Source: JAXDLH01 sp034666705
GTDB lineage: Bacteria; Chloroflexota; UBA6077; SHYK01
Assembly: GCA_034666705.1 (NCBI GenBank)
Contig: JAXDLH010000445.1
Location: 1-5,736 of the forward strand
Length of the DNA: 5,736 nt
Direction of reading: 5' to 3'
Within the stretch, counting starts at the first letter, position 1, and each line of letters opens with the position of its first letter. The notes beneath the pieces are model-generated. The model ran no database searches, was not told the DNA's origin, and saw only the letters and a list, made by a program, of their open reading frames with translations. Of the stretch, positions 1 to 3,914 are shown piece after piece. Position numbers and translations under genes: made by a program.

Positions 1-2
1 CG

Positions 3-329
3 GGACTGGCGTTCAAGGGCGCGCCGGGCCTCATGCACTACGCGGCATCCAAGGGCGCGGTGGTAAACCTGACGCGCAGCATGGCGACGGCGCTGGGCGA
101 GAAAGGCATCAACGTGAACGCGCTCGCGCCCGGCGGCACGGCGAGCCCGACGGTGTTGGCGCTTCACCCGAACGCCGGCATGTCACCCCGCACCGCCCAG
201 CAGCGCATCATCAAGCGGGTCGAGGTGCCCGAGGACCTCGTGGGCACCCTCCTCTATCTCTCGTCCCCGGCCAGCGGCTTCCTGACCGGCCAAACCATCG
301 TCGTCGACGGTGGCACCTACCTGCACTAA
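3..329 (+). CDS. Short-chain dehydrogenase/reductase (SDR), C-terminal part, cut by the window edge
   Basis: The reading frame is already open at the left edge, so only about the last 108 residues are visible; the Rossmann nucleotide-binding N-terminus lies outside. The visible part starts GLAFKGAPGLMHYAASKG and carries the SDR catalytic Tyr-x3-Lys as YAASK. It continues with the NVNALAPGG segment after strand beta-6, which in this family contacts the cofactor, and ends with the hallmark FLTGQTIVVDGGTYLH. These features identify a classical SDR, probably an NAD(P)-dependent oxidoreductase of the FabG-like kind. The substrate cannot be told from this fragment. An internal Met at position 33 is not the start, because family sequence continues upstream of it. 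The gene ends five bases before the end of the converging toxin remnant on the other strand. Confidence 0.93.
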   Translation, partial: GLAFKGAPGLMHYAASKGAVVNLTRSMATALGEKGINVNALAPGGTASPTVLALHPNAGMSPRTAQQRIIKRVEVPEDLVGTLLYLSSPASGFLTGQTIVVDGGTYLH

Positions 330-334
330 CGTCG

Positions 335-640
335 TTAAATACGCTGGCTCAGTCGGCGGACATTGAGGTTCTCTACGTCCTGACCCTCAAAGATTGCGCC
401 AATCTCGCGCCGCCCGTGCACCACCCGGACAATTTGCAGGACATCACTCCGGACGAGGTAGGAGATCCGGATATTCTCAAAGCCCCGCACTGGCCATGTA
501 TGGAGGCCTGCGAGCCGCCGATTCCCGGATTCTCTTGGCGCTCCCGCATCGGGCACGGCAATGATCGTGTCAACGATTTGACCGACTGCCTGCACAAATC
601 GCTCAGCGACGGCTGGGGTGGCCTGCTCCAGGTAATAGGT
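335..640 (-). pseudogene. parE: ParE/RelE-family toxin remnant lacking its N-terminus
   Basis: On the minus strand a frame reads TYYLEQATPAVAERFVQAVG, continues through a GAPRESGNRRLAGL stretch and a WPVRGFENIRISYLVRS segment, and then shows IVRVVHGRREIGAIFE. This is the characteristic C-terminal core of ParE toxins (helices, then the beta-strands ending in V-x-HG-x-R-x-I). Family members usually have 15-25 more residues before the TYYLE-like helix. Here the frame instead runs into antitoxin sequence read out of frame and meets a stop (TAA) further upstream. No ATG lies in this frame; the first usable in-frame start is GTG at 595, giving 86 residues. About 15 residues after the usual family end are extra. 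ParE toxins typically poison DNA gyrase. This copy is probably inactive, but a GTG-started truncated product eight bases past the antitoxin-remnant stop cannot be excluded. Confidence 0.82.
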
Positions 641-689
641 CGACGAAGCCTTTGAGCGAGTCAGGCAGGGAGATCGTTATGGTGGCCAT
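603..689 (-). pseudogene. parD: ParD/CopG-like antitoxin remnant (28 codons)
   Basis: A minus-strand ATG at 689 is preceded at eight bases by AAGGAGG (704-698), a very good ribosome binding site. It reads MATITISLPDSLKGFVD, which matches the N-terminal beta-strand and start of the first helix of ParD-type ribbon-helix-helix antitoxins. After about 17 codons the antitoxin similarity stops. The frame runs for eleven more residues through sequence that makes sense only as toxin in the other frame, and ends at TGA (605-603). Intact ParD proteins are about 75-90 residues, so the toxin-binding C-terminal tail is gone. TTGACG at 764-759, overlapping the end of the SRAP gene, resembles a -35 box, but I see no well-placed -10. 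What remains is a translation start and a truncated DNA-binding domain. Confidence 0.72.
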
Positions 690-760
690 AGCATGGGCCT
701 CCTTGTCTACCGCAGCCGCATATGTCTTATCTGTTAAGAACTATTAAGCGTTCCAGGCCG

Positions 761-1486
761 TCAACTGATAGGAAGCTCGAGGTTGCGTGCAGTCCCCGTC
801 ACATACCCTCCGTCGGCCGCGTGCGTCGCTGCAGGCTGCAGCAGCTCCGGGCCCTCGTTCGCCGCCCGGTTCACGGCGTCGCTCACGGGGTATGCTTCCA
901 ACCATTCGTCCGGGCAGGGCTGAAGAAACAACTGGAGCGCGGCCAGGTTCTGCAGGTCGGAATCGAGCCACTCGTCCACGCGGTCCGGATCCAGGATCAC
1001 CGGCATACGGGTGTGCAGCGGCTCCATTACGCCGTTCGCGCGTGTGGTGAAGAGGCAGACGCTCGGCATGTCGATCGCGTTCTGCGGGTCGAGCCCCAAC
1101 GCCCACACGCCGGCCAGCAAGAGCGGCCGGCCGTCGCGGCGGTGGATGGCGTGCGGGATCTTGGCGCCACCGACCTTCTGCCATTCAAAGAAGTGGCTGG
1201 CCGGGACGATGCAGCGATTCTGCCGCAGCCAGCCCCGGTAGGAGGAGCTGGTCGCCACCTTGTCGTCCCGCGCATTGAACAGGTCGGGCTTGCCGTCCTT
1301 TGCCCAGAGCGGCACGATGCCCCAGCGGTAGATGTCCAGGGTAGGGCGGCCTCGGTGCATGGCGAACGCCGGGAGGGGCGCGGTGGGCGCCACATTGAAG
1401 CGTCGTCGGATCGCCGGCAGCGCCTCGACATCCACGCCGCGCACGATCTCCCGGTACCCCTCGGCCAACGCCAGTCTTCCGCACAT
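761..1486 (-). CDS. yedK: SRAP-domain protein (YedK/HMCES type), abasic-site DNA-protein crosslink factor
   Basis: This encodes 241 residues starting MCGRLAL. SRAP proteins use Cys2, exposed after removal of Met1, to form a thiazolidine crosslink with abasic sites in single-stranded DNA, shielding them during replication. The four residues known from E. coli YedK (C2, N37, E105, H160) are recognisable as C2, N31 in RFNVAPT, E101 in HFFEW, and H158 in HTRMPVIL. The family blocks IYRWGIVPLWA, FNARDDKVAT and LLLAGVW are present. The frame stays open upstream to an ATG at 1573, but that start would bury the essential Cys2 and lacks family similarity. GGAGG sits six bases before the ATG at 1486, so this start is preferred. 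The C-terminus past residue 220 or so is slightly longer than usual and poorly conserved. The gene appears complete and points away from its plus-strand neighbour. I saw no convincing promoter or LexA-type site in the upstream 200 bases. Confidence 0.95.
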   Translation of the reverse strand: MCGRLALAEGYREIVRGVDVEALPAIRRRFNVAPTAPLPAFAMHRGRPTLDIYRWGIVPLWAKDGKPDLFNARDDKVATSSSYRGWLRQNRCIVPASHFFEWQKVGGAKIPHAIHRRDGRPLLLAGVWALGLDPQNAIDMPSVCLFTTRANGVMEPLHTRMPVILDPDRVDEWLDSDLQNLAALQLFLQPCPDEWLEAYPVSDAVNRAANEGPELLQPAATHAADGGYVTGTARNLELPIS

Positions 1487-1492
1487 TCGCAG

Positions 1493-1497
1493 CCTCC
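1493..1497 (-). promoter_or_regulatory. Ribosome binding site of the SRAP gene
   Basis: GGAGG lies six bases upstream of the ATG at 1486. It supports the start that leaves Cys at position 2 over the longer in-frame ATG at 1573. Confidence 0.7.
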
Positions 1498-1683
1498 GCC
1501 GTGCCCGCCATTTCTGGAAGTCATGATGCCACGCTGCCCGCCGCCCCGACGAGCTCGGGATCAGGAGGAGCAAGCATTCGTGCCGGATAGCAACTCGCTC
1601 CGCCTGGCGCCCGGCCTCCGGCTCACCGCAACACGGCCCGCTCCCAAGGCAGTGCAGCGCGTTGCGGTCCGTTATACTGCCCC

Positions 1684-2121
1684 GTGACGCTCACCGCCTC
1701 GGCCCCCGGCTATACCACCAGCAGCGACGCGGTTACCGTCCAGCCCGGCAAAGTGGTCGAGGGTATTAACCCGCTTCTCGCCCGTACCACCGGCGGGCTC
1801 AGTGGCTTCGTGCTCGAGGGCGACCTGGAGGCGAACACCGCGACCGCGAGCATTGTCAGGGCGACCGTCACGGCCGCAGGGCAGAGCGCGATCAGCGGGA
1901 GCGACGGCAGCTTCAGCTTCGCCAGCCTCCCGGCCGGCCCGGTGACCCTCACGGCCACGGCCGCGGGGTTCGAAAGTGGCAGTGCCAGTGTAACCATCGA
2001 GGCGGGCAAAGTCAGCGAGGGCTACATCCTGGTGCTCGCCCGTACCCCAAGCAGTGAGGAGACCTCGGCGCCCGCGCCCGCGGGCAACGAGGCGGCAGAC
2101 GACGCCGCGTCGAGCGATTAG
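1684..2121 (+). CDS. Carboxypeptidase-regulatory-like repeat protein, 5'-truncated (last one and a half repeats plus tail)
   Basis: The product of 145 residues is made of beta-sandwich repeats of the carboxypeptidase regulatory-like (CarboxypepD_reg) kind, used in extracellular or surface proteins. A half repeat (VTLTASAPGYTT to PLLART) is followed by one full repeat with the typical SGSDGSFSFASLPAGPVTLT run, whose end (VTLTATAAGFES to LVLART) matches the half repeat at 19 of 35 positions by hand count. The tail is rich in Ala, Glu, Asp and Ser, and ends naturally. The nominal GTG start corresponds to the Val inside the PVTLTA strand of a repeat, so the first half of that repeat is missing. 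The frame is open back to 1591, but the sequence before 1681 has no repeat similarity. No signal peptide is present. This looks like the 3' end of a longer gene joined to unrelated DNA. TATACT five bases before the GTG could permit leaderless transcription, but this is not demonstrated. Confidence 0.6.
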   Translation: MTLTASAPGYTTSSDAVTVQPGKVVEGINPLLARTTGGLSGFVLEGDLEANTATASIVRATVTAAGQSAISGSDGSFSFASLPAGPVTLTATAAGFESGSASVTIEAGKVSEGYILVLARTPSSEETSAPAPAGNEAADDAASSD

Positions 2122-2514
2122 GCAGCCCTCGGGGACAGTGCGCTCGCCGCTGCAGTGGACGCCGCCGCTGCGTGACCGCGCGTCCGCGGCCTGATGCCAC
2201 GCGCGGCCAACGTAGGGATGGGACGGGGCCTCCCCGCGGGCCAAGCGGGCGGTGACATCCGGCTCACACGCGTCGAGTGGCAACGACGGCGCCTGGGTCG
2301 GCCACGCGGCCGCAGGGACGTCGCCCGTCGGCTTGAGGCAGATTTAACGTGATGCCGGCTCCAGACGCGGCGGAAAAGACCCCCGAGTCTTCGGCCCAGA
2401 GCCCACATGTTGTCCATGCCCAGGATGAAGGAGCCCCCAGCCGATGCGTTCGAGATCGTCGGATTCGTATACCCAGTCCGTCGCATTCGGCGTAAAAGGT
2501 CCCGTCGTCCTGGG
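2122..2514. other. About 390 bases without a convincing gene
   Basis: Long frames here are arginine-rich or low-complexity shadows typical of GC-rich DNA. A small hairpin (CCGCG, 4-base loop, CGCGG at 2176-2189) is too weak to call a terminator. Next to the antitoxin gene (about 2380-2514, minus strand) three short protein-like runs sit in three different frames: LTQDDGTFYAECDG, DWVYESDDLERIG and GGSFILGMDNMWALG. They could be one gene with two frameshifts. I do not recognise a family and cannot confirm this. Confidence 0.5.
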
Positions 2515-2847
2515 TTAGCGCACCATGATATGTCCGGTCCCTTCCGGCGGGACACCACGACGCGGCTTCTTCGTGACAATCTCGACGTCGTGACCCAGAG
2601 CGGCGATGAAGCTCATAAGCCGATAGACCGAGAACCCCCGAAACCTGCCGTGGAGCAAGGCCGACACCTTGGGCTGGTCGATCCCCAGGGCTTCGGCGGC
2701 CGCGGCCTGGGTTAGGTGTTGCTCTTCGATCAGATCGGCAATGTGACTGACCAGCCTCGCTTTGGTCTGGTGCTCCGCAGGATTCGGAAATCCAAGGTCG
2801 GCGAAGACGTTGCCGCTGCCCGGGGTAATCGTGCCTTCGTTCGTCAT
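2515..2847 (-). CDS. higA: HigA-like antitoxin, XRE/HTH family, orphaned from its toxin
   Basis: This encodes 110 residues. The N-terminal GNVFADLGFPNPAEHQTKAR segment is the typical opening of a large family of HigA-like antitoxins (HTH_37 type) that pair with RelE/HigB or Gp49-like toxins. The helix-turn-helix follows at about residues 45-66 (LTQAAAAEALGIDQPKVSAL), then FRGFSVYRLMSFIAALGHDVEIV. Such proteins neutralise the toxin and repress their own operon. The ATG overlaps the preceding toxin stop as ATGA (2847-2844), an arrangement expected for translational coupling. Only a 25-codon toxin tail survives upstream, so the native promoter and toxin body are lost. The open frame is undamaged, with no missing family motif. 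The stop codon falls inside a sequence that also occurs at 3546-3569, so the extreme C-terminus may not be original. Expression, if any, would have to come from the IS-remnant side. Confidence 0.9.
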   Translation of the reverse strand: MTNEGTITPGSGNVFADLGFPNPAEHQTKARLVSHIADLIEEQHLTQAAAAEALGIDQPKVSALLHGRFRGFSVYRLMSFIAALGHDVEIVTKKPRRGVPPEGTGHIMVR

Positions 2848-2921
2848 GACTGGAGGCCCCCGTATTGCTTCGGGTAGGCGTCTGCGGCTGTCAGCAGCCG
2901 ACGTTTGATGAGGTTGATGTC
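2844..2921 (-). pseudogene. higB: C-terminal remnant of a RelE/HigB-like (Gp49-type) toxin
   Basis: Immediately upstream of the antitoxin, the minus strand reads DINLIKRRLLTAADAY and ends in a TGA that overlaps the antitoxin ATG. The toxins partnered with this antitoxin family normally end in a very similar helix (pattern E/D-I-D-L-I-K-x-R-L-x-x-A-E/A-x-x-Y), and toxin-then-antitoxin order with a short overlap is usual. Only 25 residues out of roughly 110-120 remain. Upstream of about 2921 the toxin similarity ends abruptly and the same DNA reads as IstB on the opposite strand. The toxin core is missing, so no functional toxin can be made. The assignment rests on this short motif plus position, not on a full domain. 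Confidence 0.68.
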
Positions 2922-3150
2922 CGATCGATCAGGCCTCAGCCAACTGGATCTTCCAGGTGGTGAGCCGGCGGGCGGACCGCGGCTCCATCATCCTCACCTC
3001 GAATCGGGGTTTGGCGATTGGGGCCAGGTCTTCGCCGATCCGGTCGTGGCCACCGCCACCGTGCTCAACATCCGCGGCCGCAGCTACCGGATGCGCGCCT
3101 ACCAGGAGCCCCCGGCCGAGGAAGGAGGGGGCGGTGCTATAGTTCGCTAG
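2921..3150 (+). pseudogene. istB: IstB (IS21-family helper ATPase) C-terminal remnant, frameshifted
   Basis: In one frame from 2921 the plus strand reads PIDQASANWIFQVVSRRA, then RGSIILTSNR. The neighbouring frame continues FGDWGQVFADPVVATA, then VLNIRGRSYRMRAYQE, to a TAG at 3148-3150. Together these match the C-terminal third of IstB, the AAA+ ATPase that assists the IstA transposase in IS21-like elements. Two lesions are visible. First, the G run at 3006-3009 seems to have lost one base (CGG GGG TTT expected), shifting the frame between SNR and FGDWG. Second, the usual ILDRLLHH-like stretch between VVATA and VLNIRG is absent in frame. A stop (TGA 2915-2917) precedes the fragment, and the Walker motifs and all of istA are missing. 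The element cannot move by itself. Confidence 0.82.
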
Positions 3151-3162
3151 CCCGCCCGAGCC

Positions 3163-3202
3163 CTGCACTATTCATGATCAGGACTCTGCACTTTTCCTGA
3201 TC
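3163..3202. repeat. Two 17-base direct repeats at the IS21 right end
   Basis: CTGCACTATTCATGATC (3163-3179) and CTGCACTTTTCCTGATC (3186-3202) match at 15 of 17 positions with a 23-base period. They fit the repeated terminal transposase-binding sites of IS21-like elements. Confidence 0.65.
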
Positions 3203-3209
3203 GCCCACA

Positions 3210-3427
3210 GCTCGTATTCGACCCTTCCGGGATAGGAGTTGCAGGTGGGAGTAGCTTAATCCGCTTTGGGCCGCCGCTTCTTCGAGCGAGATTAAGCTCT
3301 CGCTTTCCAACGGCCCCGGGCCTTCCTATTCGGTTGGCCTCGCTATATCGGGAGCCCCGCCCCGCCGCCCGTGCTCCGCTGCTCGGCTCCGATCCGGAGA
3401 TGAGAGCGGGTACCGCCGTGCCAGCCG
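3210..3427. other. Intergenic stretch right of the IS remnant
   Basis: Apart from the inverted repeat I see no gene. I searched the minus strand for the missing toxin N-terminus, as expected if the IS had simply split the toxin gene, and found none in any frame. The original other half of the toxin therefore appears deleted or lies elsewhere. Confidence 0.5.
3253..3298. repeat. Inverted repeat, potential stem-loop
   Basis: AGCTTAATC (3253-3261) is exactly complementary to GATTAAGCT (3290-3298). The pairing extends inward by CGCT/AGCG (3262-3265 with 3285-3288) if A3289 is bulged, giving a 13-bp stem with a 19-base loop. It is AT-rich at its base within GC-rich DNA and has no T run after it on either side. 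The role is unknown: it could be an operator, an RNA structure, or a small element end. Confidence 0.45.
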
Positions 3428-3670
3428 CTACTGCCAGGTCCACTCGTGGACGTTCCAGGTCGAGCCTGGCTGCGCCGACCAGCGTGGGCCGGGGCCGCTG
3501 AGGCCGGCACGCACGGGGATGTTCTCCAGGCTGTACGACATCGTGAAAATCCCGACGTCCTGGGTTAGCACGCGGAAGGCATTGACGGTGGCGTCGGTCC
3601 GAGCGCGGGCGTCGAGGCTTCCGCCGTAGTGTACCGGCCAACTGCGGCGCAGACGGAAAGACCCGCCCAC
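3428..3670 (-). CDS. Unrecognised ORF, possibly the C-terminal fragment of a larger protein
   Basis: The 80-residue frame starts at GTG with no ribosome binding site and is preceded in frame by TGA. The first 30 or so residues are Arg-rich and look non-coding. From TDATVNAFRVLTQDVGIFTM on, the composition looks protein-like, with alternating hydrophobic residues suggestive of beta-strands, and a Trp-rich end (STWNVHEWTWQ). I do not recognise a family. The FRVLTQDVGIF part is encoded by a sequence that recurs at the antitoxin 3' end, suggesting a broken gene or duplicated fragment. It could be a decayed C-terminus of a secreted protein, or a chance frame. Confidence 0.3.
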   Translation of the reverse strand: MGGSFRLRRSWPVHYGGSLDARARTDATVNAFRVLTQDVGIFTMSYSLENIPVRAGLSGPGPRWSAQPGSTWNVHEWTWQ

Positions 3671-3789
3671 GCTACAGGTTCAATCAGTCGTTTATTCCGA
3701 CCACGTTCGTGCAGTACCACGGTACTGGAGTGTGCAGTCTCACGTCCCAGAAGCATCACAGGCCACATCCAGGTGCAGAAAGTGCTCGC

Positions 3790-3795
3790 TATACT
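3790..3795 (+). promoter_or_regulatory. Possible -10 box upstream of the Cys-repeat/DUF4214 gene
   Basis: TATACT differs from the consensus TATAAT at one position and lies about 120 bases before the start codon. No good -35 is seen 16-18 bases upstream, so this is only a candidate. Confidence 0.2.
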
Positions 3796-3902
3796 CGGAA
3801 AAGAAGACGGTCAACGACGTACGGTATGTCGTCCCATTGCGACTGGGCATCGGACCCGCGGGCCCCGGTCTCCCCGCCCGGGCGAGGCGAGACTGGATAA
3901 TG

Positions 3903-3908
3903 AAGGAG
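3903..3908 (+). promoter_or_regulatory. Ribosome binding site deciding the start of the secreted protein
   Basis: AAGGAG lies six bases before the ATG at 3915. It lies inside codons that would follow the alternative ATG at 3900, arguing against that start and against the much longer frame from 3732. Confidence 0.75.
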
Positions 3909-3914
3909 AACTGC

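Larger units (their letters stand above)
2921..3209 (+). mobile_element. IS21-family insertion sequence remnant, right end only
   Basis: The segment combines the IstB remnant with a right-end-like region. Past the istB stop, two imperfect 17-base direct repeats occur (3163-3179 and 3186-3202). The outer edge reads TGATCGCCCACA, so the complementary strand begins TGTGGGCGATCAGG. IS21-type elements carry multiple repeated transposase sites at their ends and finish in TG...CA, so the right boundary is placed at about 3209. The left boundary at about 2921 is where toxin similarity begins, and it is not a native IS end. The boundary positions are inferred, not matched to a reference element. Confidence 0.68.

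Noticed and set aside
1487..1573. A 29-codon N-terminal extension of the SRAP protein.
   Set aside because: SRAP chemistry needs Cys at position 2, and GGAGG precedes the inner ATG.
722..1687. A 321-codon plus-strand frame opposite the SRAP gene.
   Set aside because: The minus strand holds a complete SRAP protein with all active-site residues; the plus frame has no recognisable content.
2118..2579. Arg-rich minus-strand frame of 153 codons.
   Set aside because: Composition is typical of a shadow frame, and it overlaps the antitoxin gene end in another phase.
2901..2920. A GATGAGGTTG-type stretch reminiscent of the IstB Walker B region (IDEVG), which would extend the IS remnant leftward.
   Set aside because: The same bases read better on the minus strand as the toxin tail NLIKRR; extending IstB needs several indels, so the junction is kept at about 2921.
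3660..3700. A GGTTCAATC string resembling a tRNA T-loop.
   Set aside because: The flanking bases do not form a T-stem or acceptor stem, and no anticodon arm is found upstream.
3732..3914. A longer N-terminus (61 more codons) for the secreted protein.
   Set aside because: It would bury the signal peptide, and AAGGAG is ideally placed for the ATG at 3915.
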